Below, piece by piece: positions 1 through 10,014 of a stretch of DNA of 64,000 nt. Position 1 is the first letter of the stretch, and every line of letters starts with the position of its first letter. Under the pieces are notes generated by a model. The model did no database searches and was not told the DNA's origin. It was given only the letters and a program-made list of their open reading frames with translations. The translations under genes were made by a program, and so were the position numbers. Source of the DNA: Triatoma infestans (Eukaryota; Arthropoda; Insecta; Hemiptera; Reduviidae); the NCBI GenBank assembly GCA_011037195.1, contig JAAEAF010002635.1, positions 34,872 to 98,871 on the forward strand, given 5' to 3'.

Positions 1-437
1 AAATGCATAGGAAATTGCAAAATCTTGTCCAGCATTGGTGAATCGGAAAGGACCAATTCTTCTTCACGATAACGCCAGGCCATATATCGCAATGCCAACT
101 CTCAGGAAACTTCAGGAATTGAAATATGAAACACTTCCGCACCCTCCATACTCCCCCGATCTCTCGCCGACGGACTTCCACTTATTTAGACATTTGGACA
201 ACTTCTTAAGAGGAAAAAATTTTAGGGACCGAAGTGAAACCGAAAATGCCTTCCACGAGTTTATTGAGAGTTTAAATAAAGATTTTTTAGAAACTGGAAT
301 AAAAATGCTTCTGACACGTTGCAACTATGTGTTGATAATGATGGAACATATTTTGAATAAATAATCTTAGTTTTATACAAATTATAATAATTTTTTTTTT
401 TGGCATATAAAAACCTGCATTATTTTTGCACCAATCC
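1..437 (+). mobile_element. 3' third of a mariner element, frameshifted, cut by window edge
   Basis: The sequence is almost base-for-base the 3' end of the complete mariner at 54,147-55,424: transposase C-terminus, AT-rich 3' UTR and terminal inverted repeat ending near 437, followed by TA. The catalytic block around HDNARP and the YSPDLSPTD block are readable at 35-364. Compared with the intact copy there is a one-base deletion near position 27 (a T lost in the run before GTCCAGC) and another near 320 (one G lost after CACGTT), plus a few substitutions. The copy is therefore a pseudogene, although its similarity to the intact copy suggests recent activity. The 5' part lies outside the window. 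Confidence 0.93.
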
Positions 438-1607
438 TATACTTGAATATAATGAAAGGGACGTTTTGTTTAATGTGGAATTCTACATTATCTGTGGAAC
501 ATAATCTTAAGTTTTTTTTTTTTATTAAATGGCCACAGTAACCGAAATGTTAAATTAGACATTTCAATTAAGACATTTTTTTTGGAGTCTAAAAATGGTT
601 CATTAAATCTTATTATAATCATTTTTAAAAAAAAATACATTCATTAATGAATGGAAAAAGTATTTTAAAAATTAAATAAATTTCTCAATTACACTGTCAT
701 GGACTGATAAAAGAGACGGAACAATTTACTAAATCTGCGTTTTCAAAGCATAATAAAATTTACATTTTATAAGCAGTCTTGATTTCTTTAGGTCAATAGC
801 TAGTGCTGTGATTCATATGAAAGAAGATTCATTCAATCGCCTCCTAGTTAGTTTGATATCATGAACAGAATAACCTACATCTTTTGTAAACTTTATTATT
901 ATTATTATTATTGTAAACTTTATAATATAATCAACATAAACTGCATTATAAAATTAAGAAAAGTGTCTGGGAAACTACTCGCTGTTATAACTTTCTTTAA
1001 AATTTAAACTCGCCATTTTTTTAAACATAATTTAAATATTTGTTTTATTTTAATAAAAACACATATATATTTATATATTTATATATAATATATATATTTT
1101 TTTAGGAACATTAGAAGCAATGCTTGAATTTCAAATTCAAAGAAAATCTGTTAACTTTCATGCTTTTGGAGATGCAAGCCTAGAAAGTTGTTTTGAATTT
1201 TCTCGAAAACGTTTTGTAACGATTTTTTTTTTTTAAATTGAACCATAAATTATCCAGAACTATAAATCTAACGGTTACAAAGTTAGTTTAAATTTAAATT
1301 TTGCACAAGCTTTGTTAGTTTTGACATAATAGAGTGCTCCACATAAGGCTTGTCAGGTATTATAAAAGTTATATCCCCACCATCATTTTTATGGCCAATC
1401 TAACTAAACATTGTAACGTAGCAATTTCAAAGAAAATTGCTTAATTAAATTGTATTAATTAGAATAAGTGCAAGTTGTATGAGTGTTTCACACCACTTTT
1501 TTTTTTTACCTATGTTCAATTATGTGATTTTTTTTTTTTTATTAAGTAATTTAATTGATACTCCTGACGTCTAGCTAGAGCACGAATATTTTCATAGAGT
1601 AAGATAT
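438..1607. other. AT-rich intergenic DNA, nothing recognised
   Basis: Mostly low-complexity A/T runs, a short ATT repeat near 892-912 and a TA-rich tract near 1,060-1,100. I found no coding similarity, SINE head or terminal repeat. Confidence 0.5.
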
Positions 1608-1885
1608 CTTTTTTTTTATTGTCTGTGGGGAGTCACCAAGCCCTATGCTATCCAAAGAAGCCCTTCTGGGCCCATATAGCATTTCCCAAAGTTAGGAGCC
1701 TTCTCAGTGCACTGCCAGCCGCCGGTCAGTGCTCTCTCGTTACAGACAACACTGTCCATCACCGGACATTGAGCTGTAAGAGGCTCCTAGAAAAAGAAAA
1801 AAACTAAGGTCAGCAGCTGGTATCGAACCCGGGACCTCCGCGTTGCTAGTCCAGCGCACTACCACTGAGCTAATCCCTTCCCTGT
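1608..1885 (-). repeat. tRNA-derived SINE, family B
   Basis: On the minus strand a tRNA-like head starts at about 1,885: an A-box-like TTAGCTCAGTGGTA and a B-box-like GGTTCGATACC. The family body follows (a hairpin around ACAGTG/CACTG with CGAGAG and CTGCCGGC-type blocks), ending in a T-run on the plus strand, that is a poly(A) tail. AGATATCTT occurs at both borders (about 1,602 and 1,886), consistent with a target-site duplication. The stretch 1,619-1,690 differs from other copies and may be a subfamily tail. The open frame here is an artefact of the SINE. Confidence 0.85.
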
Positions 1886-2463
1886 GAGATATCTTACTTC
1901 TGATTATATTAGTTTTTATTATAAGTAACGATTATTATTTATTCTGTGAGCAATATTTAGGAATACAAGGGTCCAAATAGCAATTGTCTGAGTAGCAATT
2001 TCGCTGAAACAATAAGTTCCAGATGTTCCAATATTTAATATTTAATTTACCAGTAGTAATAACACTCAAGGAAATGAAGACAAAAAGGACGTTTAACCTT
2101 AAATTATTATATATTTATGTACTAACTTATATATTGCCTCTTCAAATATTTGCGCAGCTTCTTAATGTCCTGTAGAGCTGAAGCAGTTTCTTGCTTCTTT
2201 TCATTACTTATCAAAAATTCCTTGGGCTTCCTATGTAATATTCCTTCGGTTCTTTCTTCGTATCTCGATGTTGGAATTCTATTTTCCTTTAATACTAAAA
2301 GCCAAAACTTATTAAGCGCTTATAAGAATGGCCTCTCCAGATTTCAATTATTCAGAATAATTTTTTTTCAATTTTGCTATTGCAAGTCCCACTGTATCTG
2401 AGTATTTCTTCAGAATTTAATTACCAAATCCTCAATTACTATACATCAAAAATAATTAATCAA
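1886..2463. other. Intergenic, nothing recognised
   Basis: AT-rich. A short open frame at 2,150-2,401 resembles nothing I know, and the reverse strand gives only broken, weakly coding-like segments. An old retroelement remnant is possible but unsupported. Confidence 0.4.
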
Positions 2464-2645
2464 TTTGGATGGGTGTTGGTGTAGTGGTTATGAGCATAGG
2501 CTTGTAAAGTGGAAGATCCACAGTTCGAGTCCCCACGTATAACTTGATAAATTTTATATTCGTTTAAAAAATGTTAATGGTAAAATAAGGGTGCTTCCGT
2601 CGCCCTGCCTGAAAAAAATAGGCTTCTTTACTCTACTTAATTAAT
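2464..2645 (+). repeat. tRNA-derived SINE, family A
   Basis: The head contains an A-box-like TGTAGTGGTTATGAGCA and a B-box GTTCGAGTCC about 40 bp further on. An AT-rich body follows, then a conserved 3' block CGTCGCCCTGCCTGAAAAAA. A second, inverted copy with the same head and the same CTGCCTGAAAAAA end lies at 4,228-4,412, which defines the family. Confidence 0.8.
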
Positions 2646-3340
2646 CAGTTCATCGAGTATTAAAATTTTCTAGTTTTTACAATTGTATATAGGAAGATAG
2701 GCTTGTAAAAACATAAATTTCTCTATAATAATGGGTTTTTCTTTTCATTTATTTTCACTGCACTTCTTCTTATGGTCACAGACCAAGTAAGAAGAAAAAT
2801 GAACTCTTTAAAAAGTTCGATGAGGATTTCAATAGAACTTTATGCATTCAAATAACATTAAATTTAATTTGGATTAAATAAAAAATTAAACAAATCCAGT
2901 GAGTAGTAAAGAAAAATAGTAAATGGATTAAAAATTGGCAGAAAAAAAGGGATATGGAAATGTGGCTTCACTAGCGAAGCGTTAACCAAATGTATAAATA
3001 TAATAAGTTTGACAGATGGAAGGAAGAAACAAAAAAAACGTGGTTAGAATTCTGAAATAGATTTCTTACCAGCTTAACAATCTAGGTCTGTTCAATGGTA
3101 GTATGGGGTTCAGCAATATGTTGTGTAACCCTTTTACAATAAAGAAAGATTGATTACTAGAAACTTCCCTGCTGTTTACCCGGAAACTAACTTAAAAACT
3201 TATCACTTTATACACTTTATTCTGGATTTAATTACGTATTTGGGACAAAAATTGGAAAACATGGTATTGTAAACATATAACAAAGAATATATTATATTTA
3301 GTAAATTCAAAATATATACTTAATGTAATTTATTATTTAA
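2646..3340. other. Intergenic, nothing recognised
   Basis: AT-rich DNA with no reading frame, tRNA-like head or terminal repeat that I could match. Confidence 0.4.
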
Positions 3341-3425
3341 AGTTATCGCACTGTTTTATCAAAACATCCTGATGATTGGCCAACGCCCGAAACCAGTCGA
3401 TGATCACAAAATGAAGCAGGTCTAT
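3341..3425 (+). mobile_element. Decayed single arm of the hammerhead-bearing element
   Basis: CATC, CTGATGA, a damaged hairpin, GAAACC and GTCGATGA are recognisable at 3,365-3,402, followed by the family-specific CACAAAATGAAGCAGG. The hairpin is disrupted (TTGGC opposite GCCC) and ACCGGT has become ACCAGT, so no active ribozyme is expected. Non-LTR coding remnant begins directly after it. Confidence 0.75.
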
Positions 3426-3429
3426 TGTG

Positions 3430-3706
3430 GATCCCCTAGGCTTATAGCACATCCTTCAACTTCGCCCTCTTAATCAGTCCCGGCAAAGCTGAAAGTGGTT
3501 CCGTCATGAAGCTCGTGGCTTCGGGATTACTTGTACCCAGTTGAAGAAAAACCTTGTCCACATCAGGCCAGCACACTCACAAAGTATCTGTACTAGGATT
3601 TCCTCCTCGATCTTGCAGAACTGGCATAACGCGTTGTCTGCAAGTAACAGTAATTGATGCATTTGCCTATTCAGCCTACGAACCCTTGTTATTAGACCCA
3701 CTATTA
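3430..3706 (-). pseudogene. Non-LTR retrotransposon ORF2 C-terminus (RNase H end and CCHC-like finger), fragment
   Basis: The minus strand reads a run like RRLNRQMHQL, then LADNALCQFC, EEE and LCECAGL. This is the layout of the end of the RNase H domain and the following Cys/His cluster in R1/I-clade ORF2 proteins (GLLTGH..LN.H.H.LGLAD...C.FC..EEE....LCEC). The histidines and ET motif are partly lost and frameshifts follow after about 65 residues, so it is a dead fragment. Its 5' end is re-duplicated at 4,621-4,690. Confidence 0.7.
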
Positions 3707-3763
3707 GCCTTATATCCCTTCGGCTATAATAGATCCCCTGAAGCTATCACGGATAATATTTCT

Positions 3764-4078
3764 ATTGTTGTGCTTGGTTCCGCAGAGCTGGAAAGCATCA
3801 CAGATATTTTCCCTGATAGCCTGTTTCTTTTTGTGGTCATCGATCAGTTTCGGGCGTTCGCCCAATCATCATCAGGATGTTTTTGTTGAACAGTGTAATA
3901 ACATAAACTTGTACAGAGCAAGTTGAGTGTATCAACTGTATTTGCTCTGTTCAAGTCTCGTATGTTATTACATACAATGTTCAACAAAAATATCCTGATT
4001 GATAGGCGCGCACGCCCGAAACCGGTCGATGACCACAAAATGAAACATGCTATCATGCAAAATGTCTCTGATGTTTCC
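3764..4078. mobile_element. Hammerhead-bearing element, inverted pair of arms
   Basis: The left arm (minus orientation, about 3,764-3,925) begins with the 3' tail block (complement of CCACAACA...GCTTTCCAGC). The right arm (plus, about 3,928-4,074) ends at TCTCTGATG. The arms meet at GTATCAACTG-like sequence near 3,930, giving a nearly perfect palindromic layout of about 300 bp. Degenerate hammerhead cores lie at 3,838-3,879 (minus; 3-bp insertion before the hairpin, ACTGAT instead of ACCGGT) and 3,991-4,034 (plus; extra base in CTGATTGA). Confidence 0.8.
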
Positions 4079-4227
4079 TCTTAATTATTAGTAAGAGTAA
4101 AAAAAAATTCAAGTTTTAAAGAATATCGTTGGATGCATTTTCGAGGAAATCCGGTTAATCGATTTCCAACAACTTAAGTACATTAACAGGGATTTTATTT
4201 TTCCTTAAAAAGTAAAGTAATGCCTAT

Positions 4228-4412
4228 CCTTCTTTTTTTTCAGGCAGGCTTACCGTCGCAGCTAACAACAAATTAGGTGTTGTGAATGGGTAAGCACATA
4301 CTTTACTATTAACCGTTTTTAAACTAATTTAAATTTAGCAGTTATATACGCGGGATTCGAACTGAGGACTTTCCCAGTTACATACAAGCTCATGCCTAAA
4401 ACCATTACATCA
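4228..4412 (-). repeat. tRNA-derived SINE, family A (inverted copy)
   Basis: The minus strand reads GATGTAATGGTTTTAGGCAT (A-box region), CAGTTCGAATCCCGCG (B-box), an AT-rich body and a 3' end of the form CTGCCTGAAAAAAA. It matches the copy at 2,464-2,645. Confidence 0.78.
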
Positions 4413-4620
4413 AATCAAACATGTTATGGAAATGACATTTTTAGAGAATAGCTTCAAATTACAGCACCACCAGTACCTGCAAAAAATCGCTTTTCTTGGA
4501 AACAATATACAAATAAAAGTGACAGGTTGTGGGTAATTAAAAGTGATAATTTATGGGTTTAATACGAAGTTTAAAGAACAATCTTGAAGCCTTTTTACGA
4601 GAAAATGGAAGAAAAATTCT

Positions 4621-4743
4621 GCAGTAACAGTAATTGATGCATTTGCCTATTCAGCCTACGGACCCTTGTTAGTAGACCCACTATTAGCCTTCGGCTATGG
4701 CTCAATAGATTCCCTGAAGCAGGCTATCACGGATAAAATTTTT
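4621..4743. repeat. Duplicate of 3,642-3,760
   Basis: The block from GCAGTAACAGTAATTGATGC through ATTAGCC and a partial arm (GAAGCAGGCTATCACGG) repeats the sequence just left of the element at 3,764. The non-LTR fragment and the neighbouring ribozyme element were therefore duplicated together, about 980 bp apart, and diverged slightly. No gene is present. Confidence 0.75.
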
Positions 4744-4990
4744 ATTGTTGTGCTTGGTTCCGCAAAGCTGGAAAGCATCAGAGATATTTTCCTTGATAGC
4801 CTGCTTCTTTTTGTGGTCATCGACCGGTTTCGGGTGTTCGCCCATCTTCAGGATACGTTTGTCAAACATTGTGATAACACAGACTTACACAGAGCAAATT
4901 CAGTTTACACACGCCCGAAACCGGTCGATGACCACAAAAAGAAGCAGGCTGTTACGGAAAACAGCTCTAATATTTCTGTTGCTTTCTAGC
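4744..4990. mobile_element. Hammerhead-bearing element, shortened inverted pair
   Basis: The left arm in minus orientation carries the tail block and a core at 4,818-4,855 that keeps CUGAAGA, GAAA, ACCGGU and C17; the hairpin has a G-to-A change, leaving three of four GGGC/GCCC pairs. The right arm (from 4,908) starts inside the hairpin (CGCCCGAAACCGGTCGATG), so its 5' half is deleted. The right tail is diverged (TTGCTTTCTAGCACTGCGG). Confidence 0.8.
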
Positions 4991-5239
4991 ACTGCGGTCC
5001 CTATCACAACAAATACATATCTTTAATTAATAATATAGTAAAAATGCGTTTTACTTCCTTATACTCTTCATTTTTTCCTGTTTCTTTGACATTGCCCCTC
5101 CTGTCCGGGAGGAAGAAGTAGAAAAATATGGATTTTTTTTATTACCCACTGTAATAGAAATATAAGAGATGCCTCTTTATAATTCTTGCCATAGGCGATT
5201 GAATGAATGGAATAAAATAAAAGTGATAGGTTATTTATT
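4991..5239. other. Short intergenic spacer, nothing recognised
   Basis: AT-rich; no reading frame or repeat end identified. Confidence 0.4.
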
Positions 5240-5871
5240 TTATAGATAATATACGAAGTTTAATGAAAATTGTTGGAGCGGTTTTCAAAAAAATTAAGAA
5301 AAAAATGAAAGAAAAAAAAACATACAGTAAAGTTGCCCAACCTCTTTGATAGATTTTTGCCCGAAAAACTTAAGTGTCTGATGCCGCCGGTGGTAGTAAA
5401 CGGAATTCCAAGTTTGAGCTTCCTGCGACTTTTCGCTTTTTAAGATATTCTGTTAAAACACACCCCCTCAGAGTCTAAGACCGAATAAGCACCCTAGTTT
5501 AATCTAAGAGCAGCACTGCTGGACCAAAACCCGAGACCTCCCCGTGGAAGTCTAGTGCACTAATCACTGAGCTAATTTTCTGTAGAGATAGATCGAGGTG
5601 TGAACAATTCAGCCATTTATAATTCTTAAAAAAAAATATACTTACAATGTTTTGCACTTGTTTACAACGTGGTATGTCCGTTTTCTAGGTAGATTTTAAG
5701 GTGATAACTGACATCTTAACTCGAAAAGTAAGCCGCCCAGCTGTTAACACACCCTTCGTTAAAAACAGTTTTTCTTTCGGATTCACAGGACCCTAAAACA
5801 TGTATTTCCAGTGAAAACTCGAAATTCGAAAATCTGGCAGGATTGTAAAATACTTCCTCTTACTAGGAGTA
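5240..5871 (+). repeat. Family-b repeat (diverged subfamily), interrupted by a SINE-B/C block
   Basis: 5,240-5,475 matches the b consensus (ATACGAAGTTTAA, AATCGTTGGAG-like, CAGTAAAGT, GTTAAAACACAC). 5,775-5,871 is the b right end (CCAGTGAAAACTCGAAATT to ACTTCCTCTTACTAGGAGTA). The two halves are separated by the block at 5,490-5,765, a later insertion. A Harbinger-like element then sits exactly at the right end. Confidence 0.75.
5490..5765 (-). repeat. SINE-B head remnant plus repeat block C
   Basis: 5,495-5,590 is a minus-strand SINE-B head (GAGCTAAT, CCCGAGACC-type B-box). It is followed to about 5,745 by a noncoding block shared with 7,608-7,770 (ATTCAGCCATTTATAATT, TATGTCCGTTTTCTAGGTA, AAGTAAGCCGCCCAGCTGTT). 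Both places carry SINE and block C in the same order, so they moved or were duplicated together. Confidence 0.7.
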
Positions 5872-6472
5872 AGGGTATGTCCACACTGGTGCAACTTTCC
5901 TTTCAACAGAGCATGCGTCGTAGCGCACGGTGTGATGAATGAAAGGCATGCGTTATTGCATGCCTCATTGAAGATGAATAGGCATTTGTTTTCATGACGC
6001 AACCAATAGCGCACGTAAATCCAACTACTTGGATTTTCGTTCAACATTCTATACGTCATTTTAATCTCGCTCATAGTGTGTGATTATTTTATAGGTTATA
6101 TATTATATTATAAATTTTAAATATTATTTAATTATTATTTTAATAATAATTTTATTATTAAATTGATGGTAATTAAACTATTATTATTAATTAAAAATAT
6201 CTCCGACATGTCTGCAAATGAAGGGACACTTGATTTCATAGAGGATTACCGCCAACAAACAGTTTTATGGAACATAAATTCAAAATTATATACTAACCAT
6301 TCTGAATCCATCGATAAAATGCACACTGAACAGATGATTAAGTGTGGACAACAAATTGAATGCGTCAAGAGGCATGCGCGGAAAGCATGCGTGACGCATG
6401 TTGAAATAGAAAGAGGAAGCGCAAGTTGAAAGGGAAGGGGAAAAGGAAAGCGCACCAGTGTGGACATAGCCT
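5872..6472 (+). mobile_element. Non-autonomous Harbinger-like element with partial MADF ORF
   Basis: The ends are inverted repeats: left AGGGTATGTCCACACTGG and, on the opposite strand at the right, AGGCTATGTCCACACTGG, continuing with GTGC. A TA dinucleotide flanks both sides (5,870-5,871 and 6,473-6,474; as triplets TAA left and TTA right). Inside, 6,205-6,300 reads MSANEGTLDFIEDYRQQ..LW and then LYTN, the start of a MADF (Myb/SANT-like) DNA-binding domain, a known second protein of PIF/Harbinger transposons. The domain is cut short after about 30 residues and no transposase is present. The element sits in the right end of a family-b repeat. Confidence 0.7.
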
Positions 6473-6474
6473 TA

Positions 6475-7097
6475 TGGTTCTAATTAAATGTGAAATAAAC
6501 AGAAGTTAGAATTAACTGAATAAACTACATGTGAAATTGATTATTAGTCTTTTTATAGTATTAAAGTGCATATTTTATCGTTGAAAAAGTTCATTGAGCG
6601 GAAGATTAAATGATACAATATCACCAAGAAAATGGCAGCTTATTAAATTAGTGGAGTAAGTCAAAAAAGCAAGCATTTACAAAAAAAAAATGGTGATATA
6701 CATTTCCATCGTTGGACATGGAACTAGCAAGATATAAATGCCTTCATTTAAACAACTACCCCTATCTACTTGGTAGAGAAGGAACTCACTTTTCCACTTC
6801 TACAGTCTATGATGAAATTCCTTGATTCCCTTAGCTATCTATCTGCACATCCCCTCTCATCATAGCAGCCAAGTCACTGGGAATTTCGCATTTTTTATCT
6901 TCTGATTATTGGTGTCTTGTAAGGTCGGCGACGACAACCCACTCTGCTGTTCTAAACAACACCCTCTGTGCGGCTGCTATCGCTAGGAAATTAATATTGG
7001 ATTTTATTATAAGAAAATTGAGATGCTCTAGAGTTCGGTTGTGCATTTTTTCCCTTCTTTTTTTTTTTTTTTTATCTTTATCTGTTATTTAAAAAAA
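6475..7097. other. Intergenic, nothing recognised
   Basis: 6,700-6,990 is richer in G+C than its surroundings and could be old coding or retroelement sequence, but I could not match it to a family. A long T-run lies near 7,055. Confidence 0.35.
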
Positions 7098-7310
7098 CCT
7101 TAAGAACTTTATTAATTTCTCAGAATTTATTTGTCCATTAGGTATAAATAATTCTATAGAAAATCTTTAAATAACCGTAGACTTTGAAACTTTACCATAT
7201 TCTCTTATCATATATAACGTTATAAAGTTGTTCTTTAAATTTACATAAATTAATCATAATCGAATGGTTAAAGTTTAGGTTAATTTGATGCTATACATAT
7301 TTGTTGCAAT
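7098..7310. repeat. Duplicated block D, copy 1
   Basis: From TAAGAACTTTATTAATTTC to ATGCTATACATATTTGTT this block recurs at 8,683-8,855 with scattered substitutions and one deletion. No coding content is visible. The second copy sits inside a hammerhead-bearing element, so it was either captured or duplicated there. Confidence 0.75.
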
Positions 7311-7448
7311 ATATACCTATGGAAGTAGAGGATTGAATTTGATAGCAGTTTTATCATTGGTGTTGCCTTTAATGTAGTATTTATGCCATGTTGCAAGTTG
7401 TGTCTCTTGTGACATTTTGCAACTGATCCAAGCTGTAGAGATAGATAT

Positions 7449-7770
7449 TTTTTTTTTTTTCAATTTAAGACGCGTCAACACCCGTCACCGGACATTGAGC
7501 TGTAGAAGCTCCAAGGAAGAGAAAATCTAAGAGCAGCACTGCTGGACCCAAACCCGAGAGCTCCCCGTGGAAGTCCAGTACACTAATCACCGAGCTAATC
7601 CTCTGTAGGAATAGATGAAGGTGTGAACAATTCAGCCATTTATAATTGTTTAAAAAAATATACTTATAATGTTTTGACTGGTTCTCAACGGGATATGTCC
7701 GTTTTCTAGGTATATTTTTTAGGTGTATAACTGTCATCTTAAGTCGAAAAGTAAGCCGCCCAGCTGTTTA
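7449..7770 (-). repeat. SINE-B copy plus repeat block C
   Basis: A T-run at 7,449 (poly(A) on minus), then the minus-strand SINE-B body (CCGGTGACGGGTG, GCTCCAAGGAAGAGAAAATC) and head (GAGCTAATC, CCCGAGAGC), followed by block C as at 5,590-5,745. It contains only chance reading frames. Confidence 0.78.
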
Positions 7771-8459
7771 AATTCTTTTATCTATTATTGATGGAATACA
7801 AAATAATTACCTAAATCATTTACCTATATGTTCTATTTGGCTGGTATAACTCAACAAAAATATATATGAGCAAAGGGAAAGTAGACGGATTGACGTAGAA
7901 AGTTTAGAAACTTTTATGGGTCCCGAAACTTTTTGCAGTGCTCCCAGCTCAGTGACAAAAATCAGATTTTTTATAGCCTGAGTTTGTAGCAAAACAGTGG
8001 CCTGATAGTAGAATACTACTGGCAATGAGCAAGTGAAAAAGTTTATCAGGAAATTCTTGCCAAAGCTTAAAACAAGGCTGCTGAACTAGGGTAGCATATC
8101 TTTTAGGGGATGGTCTGTTGACCGGCTGCTGAAAGCTTAGGAAGCATATTAGCCTATTGGATTTGGTTGGTAGGGATCATTGCAAGTATTAAATGATTGA
8201 GGAAGGGACGCTATATCCTCTGCCAATGCGAGAGCTGGTAAAGGGAGAGATTCCTGTAACTGGGCGTTGAATCGCTTTTATATTATTTATTATAAAATAG
8301 TTTTATTTGACAAAGACAAAAGAAGAAAAAACATACAAAGAGCAGGATTTACATACTGCTAAATCTATATGAAATTACATAGTATTTACTAGGCATGGCA
8401 AAAGCCGTCTGTCGGAGTTTACTTCTAAATGATAATTTTCTCACAAAAAGAACCAAAGA
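7771..8459. other. Intergenic, nothing recognised
   Basis: 8,040-8,280 is less AT-rich and may be old coding sequence. GAATCGCTTTTATATTATT at 8,270-8,290 recurs at 10,493-10,510. No family could be assigned. Confidence 0.35.
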
Positions 8460-8511
8460 AAAAGAAAAACATCAGAGACATTTTCCGTGGTAGCCTGCTT
8501 CATTTTGTGGT

Positions 8512-8549
8512 CATCGACCGGTTTCGGGCGTTCGCCCATCTTCAGGATG
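8512..8549 (-). ncRNA. Hammerhead ribozyme motif, intact core
   Basis: The minus strand reads CATC, CTGAAGA, T, GGGC-GAAC-GCCC, GAAA, CCGGTC, GATG. All conserved hammerhead positions (CUGANGA, GAAA, UH at the cleavage site) are present in order. CAUC/GAUG makes stem I and GGGC/GCCC stem II. Stem III would be the self-complementary ACCGGU, too short for a hairpin, so activity would need a dimer, as is known for the small hammerheads of Penelope-like elements. One extra U lies between CUGAAGA and stem II. Confidence 0.75.
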
Positions 8550-8925
8550 CCCTTTCAGACAGTGTGACAACACAGACTTGCACAGAGCAAACTTAGTTTA
8601 CACACTGCTCTCTCTCGACTCGAACCCGAGACCTCCATGCACCAACCACTGAGCTAATCCTCTGTAGAGATAGATGCAATAAGAACTTTATTAATTTCTC
8701 AGAATGTATTTGTCCATTACGTATAAATAATTTTGCAGAAAATCTTTAAATAACCTTAGCTTTGAAACCTTACCATAATCTCTTATCATATATAACATTA
8801 TAAAGTTCGAATAATTAAAGTGTAAGTCAATTTGATGCTATACATATTTGTTACGTTTACGAAAGAAAGTGTGTAAACTAAGTTTGTTCTGTGCAAGTCT
8901 TTGTTGTCACACTGTCTGAAAAACG

Positions 8926-8963
8926 CATCCTGAAGATGGGCGAACGCCCGAAACCGGTCGGTG
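8926..8963 (+). ncRNA. Hammerhead ribozyme motif, partner arm
   Basis: The same order as at 8,512-8,549 but on the plus strand. The only change is GGTG for GATG after the cleavage site, which still pairs with CATC through a U-G wobble. With its partner it gives one ribozyme to a transcript of either strand. Confidence 0.75.
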
Positions 8964-9049
8964 ACCACAAAATGAAGCAGGCTACCACGGAAAATGTCTC
9001 TGATGCTTTCCAGCTCTGCGGAACCAACCACCACAACAAAAAGAAAAAC

Positions 9050-10010
9050 CTTCTATAAAAATAATATATCAATGAAATACAAAGGTGATCAACTATAAAT
9101 GAAGCATAATAAAACAAACTTAAGCAACAACAAACAAACTTAATATGGGCTTCTATATAATGCAAAAAACAAATGGATATATATATATAAAAAGTGTAAT
9201 GGCACATGAAAGTCATAGCAATGTCAAAGTGGTTCCAGCCAGCTGCTATCTTCACAAAAGATGGCAGGAATAAAAGATAATTTATAACTAGTGGCCTAGC
9301 CGGCCGCTGTCTTCAAGACAAGGCCGCGGCCAAACAAACAAAGCCCCTTTTCAATACAAGGGTCAATACTTCACATCAAAGCAAGCACCGATAAAGCTGG
9401 CCACTGACCTAAATCACTGGTCACCGAACTAACCAAGGTCGCACACTAGGACAGATATCTTGGTGTGAGTGTTGCTAACACTAATATAAACTTCGCCCCA
9501 TTGGAAGAGGGGATTAATATACAAGACTACGCCATTAGATTATACGAGTACATCGTTATACGAGCAGCAGTTCCGCGTCCCTATACAGGTTTTACTTATA
9601 CTTATTTCATAGTCGTGCATCTTAGTTTATTTATTTTAATCATTTTTAAATTATTAGTTGTTTATCTCTTATTTATTCCTAAGTATTTCATGTTAATAGT
9701 TACCATTACTCACGTTTAAATTATTGTAAAAATAAAATTCAGTGTTAGTAATTTGAGCACTAACTTCCAAAAATCTCTAAACTAACTTCCGCTCTCTTCA
9801 AGACATCTACTACGTACCATAGGAACGATTCCACTACAAAAGCAAAAAAAGAAAACCACTACAATAATCTTATTACGATATACTACAATAAAAAACGGGC
9901 TTCTATATAAAGAAAAACTAGATAAAACTAGATACGCACCCACTAGAGTCTTATTACAATACAATTTAAAGAGAAAAAGAAGAGAGCTAGTAATAATGTG
10001 ACTTTAACTT
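9050..10010. other. Intergenic, nothing recognised
   Basis: Contains a GC-rich imperfect palindrome at 9,305-9,340 (GGCCGC, TGTCTT-C-AAGACA, AGGCCGCGGCC). It may be the 3' end of the non-LTR remnant immediately to the right, but no tail or target duplication was found. The short frames show no family features. Confidence 0.35.
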
Positions 10011-10014
10011 TAAT

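Larger units (their letters stand above)
8471..9038. mobile_element. Hammerhead-bearing element, complete, with 11-bp flanking repeats
   Basis: This is the best full-length copy (568 bp). The left arm starts ATCAGAGACATTTTCC (minus orientation). The right arm ends with the tail GCTTTCCAGC...CCACCACAACA. AAAAGAAAAAC flanks it on both sides (8,460-8,470 and 9,039-9,049), a convincing target-site duplication. Both arms keep complete hammerhead cores. The roughly 280-bp centre holds a SINE-B fragment (8,610-8,672) and a copy of block D (8,683-8,855) in place of any protein-coding region. By analogy to Penelope-like elements this is a non-autonomous element mobilised in trans. Confidence 0.82.
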
